A stretch of DNA of 64,000 nt, taken from assembly GCA_963971225.1 (NCBI GenBank), contig OZ020267.1, positions 93,671,648-93,735,647 of the forward strand, read 5' to 3'. The notes beneath the pieces are model-generated. The model made no database searches and had not been told where the DNA came from. It saw only the letters and a program-made list of their open reading frames with translations. This DNA is from Melieria omissa (Eukaryota; Arthropoda; Insecta; Diptera; Ulidiidae). Below are positions 1 through 12,600 of the stretch, piece after piece (positions within the stretch are counted from its first letter, which is position 1; each line of letters starts with the position of its first letter). The translations under genes were made by a program, and so were the position numbers.

Positions 1-627
1 GGTTCCAGTTATTCAGTTAAAGCATCCAATTATGTAGCTCCAACAGGACCACCACCAGTTGCTCCTAGCTATTCTGTCCCTGCAGCTCCGAATCACTATG
101 CATCAGGTGCCATCGCCTCCTCCTCAGGTTCCAGCTATTCACCGAAAACTCCTAGTTATACAAAACCAGGAGCTTTATCGTATTTTTTGCCTACATCTGG
201 CTTTTCTAAGTCAGGCTATACTGCAATCAATTTGGGCTCATCTAAGTATGGAAAATCTAAGTATGCCAACTCTGGAAGCGGTTATAGCAAGTCTGAAGGT
301 GGTTACGGCAGCTCTGGTAGCGGTTATGGTAATTCTGGTATGGGTTATGACAAACCTGGATCTTATGGTAAATCCGTAAGTGGTTATAGTAGCTCTGGTA
401 GTGGCCAATCACATGGCGGAGCCAAGCACAGCTACGGCCACAAACATTCCCACCATGTCGCCAGCTACAAGTCAGCGTCGTACGATGATCCAGACCAGGT
501 CAACTATGAGGCAGCCGCTCCAATTGTGCTGCCCTCGTGTCCTACGGCTTATCTGCTCAGTTGCCAAGGTGCTTTGGCTTCAGTACCGTGTAGCCAGCCC
601 GGAACAAGTTGCGGAAATTATAAGTAG
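1..627 (+). CDS. Vitelline-membrane-domain eggshell protein, 5' partial
   Basis: Frame 1 is open from the first base to TAG at 625-627, giving the last 208 residues of a protein that begins outside the window. It is rich in Ser, Tyr, Gly and Pro: Tyr-Ser-Ala/Pro style repeats are followed by degenerate SGYGKS/SGSGYG repeats at about residues 70-140, then a His/Lys-rich stretch. The C-terminus carries the VM cysteine pattern C180-x7-C188-x8-C197, with a fourth Cys at 204, four residues from the end. Vitelline membrane proteins are secreted by ovarian follicle cells and crosslinked by disulfides and other bonds into the inner eggshell. A polyadenylation signal (AATAAA, 674-679) follows at 47 bases. 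The Drosophila 26A cluster also holds palisade (psd) and Vm26Ac, and this could correspond to one of them; I cannot decide which. Signal peptide and promoter lie off the left edge. Confidence 0.85.
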   Translation, partial: GSSYSVKASNYVAPTGPPPVAPSYSVPAAPNHYASGAIASSSGSSYSPKTPSYTKPGALSYFLPTSGFSKSGYTAINLGSSKYGKSKYANSGSGYSKSEGGYGSSGSGYGNSGMGYDKPGSYGKSVSGYSSSGSGQSHGGAKHSYGHKHSHHVASYKSASYDDPDQVNYEAAAPIVLPSCPTAYLLSCQGALASVPCSQPGTSCGNYK

Positions 628-673
628 TTTTTTATTGACCGTGTTAATTCGTCACAAATGCATAAAGATAAAG

Positions 674-679
674 AATAAA
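674..679 (+). terminator. Polyadenylation signal of the first VM gene
   Basis: AATAAA 47 bases downstream of the TAG stop of the leftmost gene, before the TATA box of the next gene. Confidence 0.6.
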
Positions 680-902
680 TGCCGAAAAGACGGCGACCTT
701 TGTTTACAAATCGAAAATGTGTCAGTTGGTCATTCGGTGTCAGTTTTCTTTGGCGCATTCGATTTCCGCATTTCGATGTTGCAAATTGTAGCGAGCTTTT
801 GCAGTGTTTTCAACGACGGTCATTTCATAAAAACGCTCTGTAACAGGTGGAGCGCCAATTATTTGCGCTACACCTTACACTGGCGTGGTGTCCGATTTCA
901 GA

Positions 903-908
903 TATAAA
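903..908 (+). promoter_or_regulatory. TATA box of the second VM gene
   Basis: TATAAA lies 33-38 bases upstream of the ATG at 941. This implies a very short 5' untranslated leader starting near 930-935, as is usual for compact, stage-specific eggshell genes. Confidence 0.6.
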
Positions 909-940
909 GCAGTAGAACAACGAAAAACAATCCTAACGAA

Positions 941-1462
941 ATGGGTGTGTCAATTTGGAAACTGGTGCTGAGCATCTTCGGCTCGACGCTGCTGATTCTA
1001 CCGCAGGCGCGAAGCGCTTTATACGTCCAAGAACCCATACCGCTTTCTCGTTGCGAGCGCAGTATTCCAGTGTTCAAGCTTATACCGGCGGCAGTGACCA
1101 AGACGGGCCAGATTATACCGCTGCAACCGATTCAACTGAGGCGGGCAACGCGCCAACATCAGTCCCCGGTGGTTCAACAGTTGTTGGTGAACCAAAATAC
1201 CGCAAGCCAGCTTCATACATCATTCGGTGGTTTTGGTGGCGATGGACTTCGGACCTTCATTTCAGGACGACGACCATACGACGGTTTCGACCAATTTGTG
1301 CGTTCATATGGCGGCGAAGCTGAGTCCGCAGCTAGACCATGCTCCAGTAGCAGTCCACAAATCGAACCAGCGCCTCCTTGCGCCAGCAGTTACCTCCTTT
1401 CCTGTTCACTGAACCTGACACCAACTTCCTGTACGAATGAGCACCCATGCTTAAGCTATTGA
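941..1462 (+). CDS. Vitelline-membrane-like eggshell protein
   Basis: Single-exon 173-residue protein with a hydrophobic N-terminus (about residues 6-25, ending ILPQARSA) that reads as a signal peptide. The middle is unlike the Tyr/Ala repeats of its neighbours: it is basic, with Gln/Arg-rich segments (residues 40-90) and a Gly/Phe-rich patch (FGGFGGDG) near 94-101. The C-terminus has the VM cysteine spacing C147-x7-C155-x8-C164 preceded by PAPP, plus a fourth Cys at 170 close to the end. The ATG at 941 has favourable context (acgaaATGg) and a TATA box just upstream. The role by family is a structural component of the vitelline membrane secreted by follicle cells. It ends right after the VM domain like the gene to its left and unlike the two minus-strand genes, so the two plus-strand genes look like one sub-family. 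Exact Drosophila counterpart not determined (Vm26Ac or psd are candidates). Confidence 0.8.
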   Translation: MGVSIWKLVLSIFGSTLLILPQARSALYVQEPIPLSRCERSIPVFKLIPAAVTKTGQIIPLQPIQLRRATRQHQSPVVQQLLVNQNTASQLHTSFGGFGGDGLRTFISGRRPYDGFDQFVRSYGGEAESAARPCSSSSPQIEPAPPCASSYLLSCSLNLTPTSCTNEHPCLSY

Positions 1463-2184
1463 TTGATATGTATGTAAATATGTATTGCAATTAAAAAACT
1501 ATTAATGTATTATGTATGTGTGTTCATTGTTTTGATGTTTCGATTTGCAGTTTGGTTTATTATTTTATTTAAATTCATCGACATTAGTGTGTCCTAAATT
1601 GACCAACTTGCAGTAGCTGGAGTAGTGAGTGATATACATACCTATTTAATTTAAATCAGTGATCTCAAATTGGAACGTTATAGAAATACTAGAAGTAAAA
1701 TTCTGAGTTATGATAGTAGTTGGTGATACCTTTAGTTTAAAATGAGATAACTACATCTAAAGTTATGTTTCTGTTCTGAAAACACATTGCTTTAGGAAGG
1801 AAACAGTAGCTTCACGTTTCAACATAGAACCCACCCGAATTTCAATGGTAATGTAAAGTAAATGCCCGTTTCATGAACAAAATATGAATAATGAAGCTGC
1901 CTTGAATATTGCAAACATCTATTTGTTGTGAGAAAAGTCGAGTTTTGCGAAAAGTGTGTCATACATTGTTTGGCCCTGCAACGTCACTAACAGCGGAGTC
2001 CTCACACTCAAAAACACTCTACTTTGAAATGCTGTGCTGTCGCTCAATATTCACCCACAAACAACAAAATTTCACAATCTGTTTATAAACATAACTATTT
2101 TATGAAAAATGCATGTATTCGTACAAAAACTTAAATCTAGTACAGGTTTTAACTTTTTGAACTGCTGCTGATTGATCCGTCTGC
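1463..2184. other. Intergenic spacer between convergent VM genes
   Basis: AT-rich spacer holding the 3' ends of two convergent genes. An ATTAAA-type signal occurs near 1490. I see no open frame with coding character and no repeat. Confidence 0.5.
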
Positions 2185-2721
2185 TCAGTATAATTCCCTA
2201 ACCACTGGAACGGGCATAGCGTATTGAGGAATGAATTGCGAATATGCACCTTGTGGAGCAGAGTAAGATGGAGCTGGTGGTGCGGCCGGTGCTGAGTAGG
2301 AAGAGCCACTGCCGTAAGCGGAAGACGGTGCAGGTGCTGGTGCCGAGTATGATGAGCCACCACCGTGTGATGGAGGTGCAGAGCAGGGAATCGGGCTGAG
2401 CGATGGTTGGCAGCTGAAGAGATAATTCTTCGGGCAGGGTGGAGCCGGAATCGAGGCTGGCTTGTAAGCGGGTGCAGCTGGTGCTGGTGCTGAGTATGAA
2501 GAACCACCGCCACCACCACCACCATAAGCCGAAGAAGCGGGCGCCGGTGCCGAGTACGAGGAAGCACCGCCAGCGCCATAGGCAGAGCGGGCAAGCCGCA
2601 TAGCTTGTGCCACTGGCGCAGGAATGAGTATACCCTGCGATGGTTCCAGTTGAATAGTGTCTGCTTTAGCAGTGGCCACGGTTATAGCAGAAGCCAACAG
2701 CGTAACTAGAAAGAACTTCAT
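2185..2721 (-). CDS. Vm26Ab: Vitelline membrane protein Vm26Ab (sV23)-like
   Basis: 178 residues from the ATG at 2721; an in-frame extension to 2733 begins with TTG, so 2721 is preferred. Residues 1-20 form a signal peptide ([12 protein letters not shown]...). A prodomain follows with [15 protein letters not shown] and a dibasic-type site RLAR at residues 42-45 just before SAYG, a furin-like RxxR context. The body is SSYSAPAPA repeats. The VM domain [20 protein letters not shown] has cysteines at 96, 104 and 113 (C-x7-C-x8-C). It is followed by more Tyr-Ser-Ala-Pro repeats and a C-terminal tail ending VVRELY. The prodomain motif and tail match what I know of Drosophila Vm26Ab (sV23), a major vitelline membrane protein whose prodomain is removed after secretion by follicle cells. 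It is divergent from the neighbouring + strand gene, with separate promoters. Confidence 0.85.
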   Translation of the reverse strand: MKFFLVTLLASAITVATAKADTIQLEPSQGILIPAPVAQAMRLARSAYGAGGASSYSAPAPASSAYGGGGGGGSSYSAPAPAAPAYKPASIPAPPCPKNYLFSCQPSLSPIPCSAPPSHGGGSSYSAPAPAPSSAYGSGSSYSAPAAPPAPSYSAPQGAYSQFIPQYAMPVPVVRELY

Positions 2722-2805
2722 TTTAGTTCTCAAACTGCACGGGAGACAGGTCTGCGATAATTTCTTAAACTTTTAACACTAATTTAACTTTCTGTGTCTC
2801 CGTGC

Positions 2806-2811
2806 TTTATA
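2806..2811 (-). promoter_or_regulatory. TATA box of the Vm26Ab-like gene
   Basis: On the minus strand TATAAA lies 85 bases upstream of the ATG at 2721, implying transcription start near 2780 and a leader of about 55-60 bases. Confidence 0.6.
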
Positions 2812-3650
2812 GCCAAAATCAACCAGCCGAAATTGCTGGCTGCCCCAATTTGCATATGCTGCTGCTGTACTGGCAGCTGCAGTATTAACAGAAAGCCGAT
2901 AATAAAAAAATCAAATTAGTTCGAAGGAAAAATTGCTAGCAAAGCACTGAAATGCGGACATGTTGCGAAAAGGTATTGAGTTACCAAAATTGAGAATTAC
3001 AAAGTGCGCGTGTAAGCAGATTGGTAGAATGGGATCTAAACATTGGCCATTTCCAAGTAAAATGCCAAAACGAACGAGGAAGGTGAATGCAGAGCATTGA
3101 TGGTAGGTGTTGGTTTGCTGTTGGTTGAGAAGAAACGCGCTTTAAAAAAATGTTCCTGCAGCGATTTTTGATAACATTGCTGTTGGTGAAGTTTAATTTT
3201 GCTAAAGCCAACTTTTTCACACAAGTGCTGGATACGGCTTCCAGCAAGCTAACGAACGACAACTTTACCCATTTGGCGATATCGTAAAATGGTGAAACAT
3301 CGTTGTGATAAATTTTGATAAAAATTATCTCGATGCATTAAAATAAGGAAGAATAACGAATGCAAAAATTAAACGAATGCACTTTAAATACTTACATGCA
3401 ATATATAATTAAATAATTTTAGTCACTCTGTGCTGGGACTCGTTAGTAGCGTTAGGAGCTCGTTACTTGCCACTCGTTATTGCAGTAGACAACTGTCAAT
3501 TTGGCTGTCAGCAAACGATTCAAATTTCTTGTCTTATTTGTGTTTGGTTTGTGGCAATTTGCTGCTGTATGCGAATTTCATTTCGATTTATGTACTTTTC
3601 GCGAACAGCGGTACTAATGATTGTTATGCTGCGTATGTTGTGCGGCAAAA
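2812..3650. other. Divergent intergenic region and 5' leader
   Basis: Region between the divergently transcribed Vm26Ab-like gene and the multi-exon gene starting at 3651. It should carry the follicle-cell enhancer of the former and the promoter and leader of the latter (probably within about 3430-3650). Minus-strand frames here begin with non-ATG codons and show no family resemblance. Confidence 0.4.
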
Positions 3651-6600
3651 ATGGATTTGGAAATGTTTTTGCTATTGGAGCGGCGAAGCCTGGAACAAGA
3701 CCGGGTGCGTTTATTGTCGGCTAGACCAGACGCTGGAATTGGGCAGCGGAAAGTGCAAGAAGAGGATTGGAAGCAATCTGAATGTCCTGCCGTAAGAGTG
3801 CTACAAGGCCAGAGCAAAAGCAAAGATTTAATGCAATGCAATCGTCAGCTGTCAAAGGATGGGGCGCAGACAGTACTTTCCAAAGAAGAAATAAATGCTT
3901 CCAAAGGCTTTTCGACAGTGCCAACTGACTGTAAGAATATGGATGAAAGCAGTAATGCTGGCGACGGTACCTTTGGAGCTACTGTAACGCGCCAAACCGA
4001 AGTGGAGTTGACAAAAAGTGTAAAGGAGTGGGCTAATCACCAGGAATTGGATGCCACATACACGAAAGAAGCGAAGAATGCCGTGGATGAGGAAAGGAAG
4101 CAAGCGCAGGTTCGGAACGGACGAAGGCGAAAACATGAGGAGGTATATTTATTACAAAAAAAGGTTTTACCTATGTATATGATTTTCTCAAAGAATTTAC
4201 TTCGTGATGGAACAATTATTAAGTTTCATCGGCGGATAGTGCACATAATAGCATTAAATTAAAGCAAAAGTTCATATTGTTTAGAGACTTGAAGAAATGT
4301 TTACTATTGGCAGTTTCTGTAAAGTCCAGACATTCGAAATGTATGTGGTTATGGGATTCAGTATTAATATCTCATCAATCTCATCAATTAATATTCTCAT
4401 CAAAAACGCATATGAAAAGTTTACCACTTGGAATCCGTATGGAATCGGCACGAAATTGGAGGTTTTTTCCATCCGTGGACAAATTTATCGAGGCAACACA
4501 GATGGCTTTGCCAGTTGATCAAAATGTGTTACATGAAGTGAAATAGTTTTTTTTTTTCAAATTGTTGGTTATAGGTGCACAAAGCTTACGTTGAATCATT
4601 TTACTGTAAGCATTTTTATGTTAGTGTGTACACTTCATTTATTCATCAAATTGGCATTCTATTGATTAGCTAACGGCAACTACTCTTCGTTTGGTTTTAA
4701 AGTGGGTGCAGCCTTTGCCATGCGAAGCGTTCTAGTATACTTAAGCTAAAAATAATAATGCAATTCTAAATTCATTCTTCAATAAGTATTGCCATAAATT
4801 AGGCCAATAATTAGGTAGTTGCAGGAAATTGCTGACTGACACTACCAATTAAATAACACAGACTTATACATCTGCCGCTTGATATTGGTACTTGCAATTA
4901 ATATACATGAATATACATGTGTTGTATTTTAAAGTATATGATTTTTACGCCGAAACAAAATTTGAGTCTGGATTCTACGTATCTGTTTTTCATTTGTCTC
5001 ACATTATGTTAAAATAAAAATAAATTTACTTGTACTTTTACTTTTTTATTTAAAATTTTACTCAAATCTGAGTATGTATTAGTCTTATATTGGTTTAGTA
5101 AACTTAATTCCTCAAACTTTTCAGATCTTAGCTTCAACTAGAGTTTATTGATCGATTTGTACGATTTTAGGCGATTGCTGTATGTTCAAAATACATTTTT
5201 TATAGAGTTTTAGATAACAAACTTCTGATTAAGGGAAATGGATAGGCTATTGTGTTTAGCGCTCTAAAGTCCAACAAAAATTATAATCTTTCTATAATCG
5301 CATTAAAAGGCAGAAATTCGTGTTTGTGCTCCACAAGAGCCCACACGTTTAAGGATATTTGTTGTAACTGCTTTGCATTCCAATCAAAAAGCCACTGTTA
5401 CAGTGAAATTCTAATTTTGCCTACGTATCGGGGTAAATAATTAGAAAATAGTAAACAAAAGTAATCAAAAAAGTTGTGTTCTGTGTAATTTTATGAGCTT
5501 TAATTTTAGTGCACTTACACACGAGCCGTTTGACTAGCCCTATAAAATTTAAACGGTGTCACGTTCAGCCAGTTTTCCGTATTACATATTGCACGTGTCC
5601 GTCGTAGTTAGGACTCGCTACAAAAATTGTAGCAAAACCGATCAAATTTCTATTAAGAAAAGTTGAACTGCACCGATTATAGCCCGAACGAAATGAAAAT
5701 AATAAAACCGTTAAATTGGTTTTGAACTGGAGTTTTCATATCAATTGCTGAATGCTTTAGGCGATTTATCATCGCGCAAGTATATCCAAACTCATACCTA
5801 CATATAAACGCTCCCATGTACACAATTTTATGCTTTGAGTGTGAATGTGCACCGTTCTGCGCGCGCCGGCTCTCCGCTTTGGGGCTGTGATTGCGTGTTA
5901 GTTACGCTGTCCGGTCGACTGACCCGGTCTGGTCGTCCTGCTGGGCAGTGTGCCTGCTGTGCGGCTCGCTCAGTTCTTCTTTGAGAATCGTTTGTGTGAT
6001 GTGGGTGTCTGTCCGGAAAAAAAAAAAATTCCACTAAAATTGGTTCATTCATTTGTTTTCGTAGCAATCTGCATTATAGTGTTGCAGCAGTATACTTTGC
6101 TTTAAGAAGTGAAAATTGTCAATCAATGTAGATTGAATATTTTCCAATTGAAGCACAACGCCGTTGGCGTCAGTTAGGGTTTACGGTTCGTCGCTCTTAA
6201 CCATGAAAAGCGGAAACGAAACAGCATTTGATGTTTTGTTAAAATTAGTTGTGTACATATGTGTTTATGAAAAAACAAAAAACTGCTGAAAGTAAATTTT
6301 CATGCAAACGAAATCAGCTTATAAAGCTACCGGCTAAAGTTTTTAATATCGTATGCAATTGAAAACGAAAAGCGTTGCGGTTGCAGAAAATAAACAACCG
6401 ACACAGAAACATTGCGGTGTAGTTGCTTGTTATTTGAATTTTTCATTATGTTGCCATGCTGCGTGATAGAAATTTGCCGCGCAACTACGTGGTCAGTCGC
6501 CAGCAATAGAGGTCACGCCTACGAAACATGCAACAGCCCCGTTGAGCCAAACTACACAACTAAAACGACATCAGCGAGTGAAAAGGGAAAACTGTGCAAA

Positions 6601-9600
6601 ACTCAGTCGTAGTTCTTTCGGAACTACAGAACAACGCAAGCAGAAATAAATAGTGCAACTGTCCACGAAAGGAAAAGCGAAAGCGAAAACACGTTCGTAC
6701 AAAATGCACAACATGCAACTTAGTCTGCACTTCGAATTAATCCGGCACATTGGCTGTAACCCGCTTCCCTCGCATTGCATTCGCTGACCTACTTGCGCAA
6801 CTATTTAGGCAAATTTACAGTTTTTTCCTCCAACGACTTAATTTTGAGTCATGCGAAGTTTCACTTTTCAAAGTTACGTACGCTCATCAAATGTTAATGC
6901 CAAGTTTGAATAATGTTTTAGATGCAAAATGTGTCTGGTGCATCCTAGTTCAGTGAATCCTTGAACTTTCGTTAATCTGCGGTGTTAATCGTTGTCGCAG
7001 GCCGTAATCGGCGGCATGTGAGTTGGAGGTTTACTTTATTTAGTTCAGTCGTGCTCGCAGTTAGAACAACTACTTAAATTTTAGCACCAAATTCAAATTT
7101 AGCAGTTCTTCACAATGTAACTAACACAAATATCGACACCTAAAGGCGCCTTCCGTCGTTAGTGGCTCGTTGAATCTAATTGGCGGCGCTTGGTTAGAAC
7201 GTCTACTGGTTTACACACTTTTTTCACCCACGCAAGTTGCCCTGAACAATGTTTTTGTAAGCATTTGGAGTTGCATGTCCGTTTCTACTCACGCACTATT
7301 CACCTTGCTGCCTGCGGTTCGTGAGGTGCGTGGAATAATTTTCTGTGCCACAGTGTCAATTCCAACGTGGTTTCTTCTGATTTTCTTTACTTCCTTTATT
7401 AATGTTGACTTCCTCTGCTGGCGGCTTGCTCGTTAAAACCGCGCTGCGTGGCACGTTATTGTCTTAAACGGCTGAAGGCTGCGTGCTGCGACCATGCGCG
7501 AAATTTGCTTCTAGGTTCAGTTTCAGTTTCCTTTTGCTTTTTACTTTTTACTTCTGTTTACATTTCGATTATTGTTTCCTTGGCCTCAATTATTATTTTT
7601 GTTTTACTCCATAACCATGTGCTCTGTAAGCGCATTTCTCGTGATAGTTTATTGCTACCCTTATTTCCCTTTTTTAATTTCGAAGGACTGCCAGATTAGG
7701 GTTAAAAACTAAAAATACAAATGAATATGTATTTTTAAGCAGCGGTGGGCAAACCTCTTATCAACAATTTTACTTGAAATATGTTTGGTCAAATACATTT
7801 TAGAATCGAATTTCAGTGTTCTAAAAAAAATAAGCAAAATAAAAATGGTTTTCAGTTACTGCATAAAGTTTAGGGTGTGTTTTAGCTTGTTGTAACACAG
7901 TGGGCCAAGACTGATCTATGTGAGCACTCTAAACTGTCTTCTAAGCTATCCTTTAAATAACTATTCTATACTCCAAGGTGCGCCCCAAAGTGAACATGAT
8001 TTTTTTAAATAATATAATAGCAACAAAGTTTTTTGGCAAAAGCAATATATTTTATTCAAAATAAATTCGAAGTCAATATAGCGATTTGAACAATATAAAC
8101 GCATATTGAATGAGTGTGCTAGATCGTCGGCCGGGATGACCTTCGGGATGTCGGTACAAGACTTGTGGATGGCTTCTACATACTCAAAACACTTTCCTTA
8201 TTTCGGCAAATTCATTTAAAATTTGGCTAATTCGGCGAGTGGTCGATGGTTAAAATGCTTGTGACCGCATTGATGAGATGGACGTCTATTGATGAGATGG
8301 CATTAGCCAACGTATGCAGAACAAACCGACACACACACTTCTTGATAGCGACATGTTCAGTTAAAATGCAAAAAGTTTATGTTATTGAGATACTTAAATC
8401 TAATTTCAAGAATTTCAATGACGATTTTGGCTGACGCAATCTGCGGTAATCATGGATCAGTTATGCCGTCGCGACTGCTTTTAAATCGCGCATACCACTC
8501 CTTAACCCTTTGCGTGGTAAACATTCATCATCATAATCTCGGTTCATAATCAAAATGTTTCGATAAATATTTTGCAAAGTTTGAAACAAAATTTAATATA
8601 TATTGGCTTTTAGTTCGATGCTCATTTTTGTTCTGATGCACAGTGATTCGACTCCATACAACAGCTAGGCAGCAGAAAATTAGGAGTTGTCTGTTCTTAA
8701 TAAAAACTTCTGCGCTAGTTTGTTATGGTCTGCTGAATTGAAGTCTCAATTTTGCCAATGCCTCAATGGCACTTTGAAATTTTTAGCAACTTCTTGCTAA
8801 CCATGAATGACTAAAAACATCGATAGACTGAAAAACAGAAAACATTTTTTTGTGTGAAAACAGTTATCTTTTGTTAATTTACTTTTTGTACAGATTTTTT
8901 TGGTTTTTTAGTTGGAGTTTTTCCTTTCAAATAAAGCGAGTTTAATGTCATAAGATTGTGGCTTAAATTCGGGAAGGATGAACATTTCCAACGCACTAAG
9001 CCACAAAGCAAAAGTCCTGTTTATTTTGGAATACTCTTGTATTGCCATAAAATTCTTTAAGGGGAGGTTCTCCTCTTTTCGGCCGAAAATAAAGCGAAAT
9101 TCTTTCATTTACTGTCGGATAATGAAACGTCTCACGAATAGACGGTTTTGATGATTTATTAAGCCATCTTTCTAAAATACGAAAAAAAAAATTTTTTTTT
9201 CCAAAATCCAATATGGCGGCCCAAAAATGGCGGGTCTTGTCAACCTCTGCAAGCGAGACATTGTTCGGAAACGTCAAGGCTGTAGCCACTTGTAGTGAAC
9301 TGAAATCAAAAATTTTTTTTTTATAGTAAAGAATATTAAATTCCCTATGACTTATACCTATTTTTGCATAATTTTTATAAAAAATCATCTAATTTATGCA
9401 TAATCATAGAAAAAGTTCAATGTTTACCATCTTTCTTTCGACTTTTCTTTTGTTAAAAGACTATTATTACACATTTGTTTATATTTGTTTTAGGTATAAG
9501 TCATATAAAAAATCATACCCTTTAAGAAATGCTATAGATGAAGTAACTCGGATAAGTAGATCATGAGTTACGCTTGACGTTAGGATGAAAAAAATGGTTT

Positions 9601-12600
9601 TGAGATAAACGCGTTTAAAGTCTTTGGCCGCGCAGTAAAATAGCACCAGAGTGTTCCTCCGCGCGCGAAAGTTCGACGCATCAGAGACGCTCCTATGCGA
9701 TAAATATGCTGCGGATCGAAAAATCCTTTTGCACACATATTCTCGACATTCATACCTTTCATTTCATCAAAAAAAAAAATTGATTTTTTGAAAAAAAAGA
9801 GGAGAACCTCCCCTTAACTAAATATGTTTCAATCAATACTTCAAAAATAATAAAAAGTACTGCAGATGTGGACTGTGGAAATTAAAAAACCCATCTGTAG
9901 AATCTGTAAAGATTGATGACGTTTTAGTTTTTATTTCTTTGTAACTTGGCAATTTGAAAAAGCTGGCACATGTTTTAAAGTTATTTGACATGCTTTCAAA
10001 CCCAATTGACATGGTCTACTTTTAATCCCTTCATAGATTTTAAGATTGAACGCTTTAAAAAATGAAGCATGCCCAGCACTGCGTTGCTGCACCAACACAT
10101 TAAAAGCCCCTTTTAAAAAATGTATACGCCGAGCAGTATTTCTCGTCGTCGGTGTCATTCAAGTAGGGAGCAATAAGTCTCTTTTGAGCGTTTTCCCACT
10201 CTGCCTGTTGGCCTATTTATTGAATTTAAAATATTAAAGCATACTGTGAGGCGTTGCGCTACTGCCCACGTTGTGTGGTGTAGAACGCGTCTCACGTGCT
10301 GCGAACCGTCGAATTGCATGCCAAGTCCGACCGAAATCTGTCGTGCTTGGCAATTATGTTGCCTGCCACTTGGTATTTGCCACATTAAGTTAAGTGTACT
10401 GGCGGGCAACAGCCACAGAAGGCGGCGTTTTCCCTACTAGAGTTGGGTACTAAGGCGCAGCCAGACCATTCTTTGCTTGGGCGATTACCTTGCAGTCGTC
10501 CACTCTAGGTGGCTGCTAAACATGTACACAAGCTTCTTGATTGTTGTTAAGTATTCGACATGGGTTGGAGTTGGTGTTCCCACACATTTATGTGCTGGCT
10601 AAAGTTATTTGTTGGTCGCTGTGCTTGCTAAGTTGTATTTTTGCTTTTTGCTTATCGTTTTTCTGCTTCTCCTTTGCAGGATGATATGGAGCAATGGGTG
10701 TCAGACACATTCTACTCGTATTTTCCAGGCTATAACAACGAGTGTCAGAAACGTCAGGACTACTTGCGCAATCGGCAGCGTGAAAACCAGTTGAACTTGC
10801 TGAAGCACCAAGTGAGTGTAATTAGATAAGCAAATTCGATTAAATGAAATATTTTCCGAATTGAACTCATTTATCCTGTAGATGCTGAATCCACCACTAA
10901 CCTCAGTGCACGCTGCCGCAGCAAAATCCAAGAGCCCAGCTTTAAATACGGCGCGCTCTGCGAGTTCAACAGCATCGCACGTGACCGATAAGACTGATTT
11001 AGAGATAATCGTTAATAATCCAAACTATCAACCGCCGAAATATTCGAATACGGCTAGTGCACGGCATGGAACTACACGCCACCGGCTGCTGCAAGATTTA
11101 CGCCACACTGCACTCTCGCCGTTGAATGTAGACGAAGGCAGCGTGGAACGCAGTCGTCGCTCTGCTGCTGAGGTGGGTGAAATTGGGCAATTAACAGATT
11201 GGGAGTGGTAATTTTCTTCTTTAATCTTGGTTATAATGGCTTATTTTCTGTGTTAGTAGGTAATATCTGAATGATTTTGTGTTTAATTTTTGACAGTTGC
11301 AAACGGCACGCAAAAAGGAATATCAACGTGAACTGATGCAGCAAATCGAGGAAAAGCGACGTTCAATTGAGGTGTTGCGTGAGAAGGAGCGCAAACAGGA
11401 CGAGGCGCTGACAAGGTGTGTGGGCGTTGTCCATTTTTATTTAGTATGAGATCCGAACGAATTTTGTATATTTCAAGACGGCTACAAGAGCAATTGAAGA
11501 CCATACAATTGGAGGAGCAGCTGGAAAAGGAGAAAATACGAGCTGATAAGGTCAGAAAAATGCAAAATCTTTGAAACAAATACACACAATGTTGTTATTG
11601 AAGTTACTGAAAAAGCAAAGCTTTAATGAGTTCTTTTCTCTGTTTTACTGTTTAGTTTCGTTTTGATTCGAATCAGCAGTGGCTGATGCGCGAGCATTTG
11701 CTAGCCAAATTGGAAAATGATACTAAGTTAACATATTCTAACAAAAACTATGCCACCAAAAATAAAGAAAACACCAACAAGGAAAGGAACATTGGCGAGG
11801 CTGGAAATTCGACCACTACCGGTGGCGATGATGACTCCAAAAACTCTAACGATAACAATAACAACAATAATCGGGTGTACAAATATTTTAGCAATTCGGC
11901 TCGTCGGGAATACCAACGAGGTAAGCCACTACCCACCGACGTAGACTTTGATTTAGATTTAGTCGATATTGGTCCGGGAAGAGCAGAACGTGAATGCTTC
12001 CACTTGAGTGAGAAGGTGTGTCCGATGTGCGATGCACCGCTCCAAAGCTATGAGAGCTGTTGCCTTCGCTGTCAGCGCAAGCTGACGTTAGACTTGAACA
12101 CTCAACGTAGAACAGCAGCGAGTCAGCCTGACAATGCAATGGATGGCATTAGGACCGGTAGTGGTGCTGGACCTGAAGGTGGTGAAGGCAGTGGGAATGA
12201 TAACGAAAAAAAAATGTTAAATGATGCAGTTGCTGCTGGAGGATCTAAAGAGGAACACGCTCTAGGCGAATGTACGCTGTCTGCTGATGGTGAAGACGCT
12301 GAAGAGAGTGAACGCAACGGCGTAGCTCCGCATAGTTTCGCTTTGGTTTGCCATAAATGTGAACGCATGTACACAATGTGCCTTAACTGTGTCGCCAGGA
12401 GAGATGTCTGTCGGGCTTGCCACCGTAAGCTGAATGTGTGCATGAACTGCCGGCGCACACTGTGTACTTCCTGCTTGGAAGAGATTGCTAGCGGGCGTGA
12501 CGTAGAGCGCGCGCATATCAACGACCGCGAGGACAGCGAGGAGGTGAGACCACAAAGTAGAATATCTAGAAAACTAAAAATTTGTATTTATGTGTGCGTT

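Noticed and set aside
187..907. Overlapping frames on both strands around the first VM gene
   Set aside because: Shadows of the repetitive Ser/Tyr/Gly coding sequence; they lack a VM domain or signal peptide.
2981..3262. 93-codon minus-strand frame
   Set aside because: Starts with TTG, no family resemblance, no TATA or polyadenylation context.
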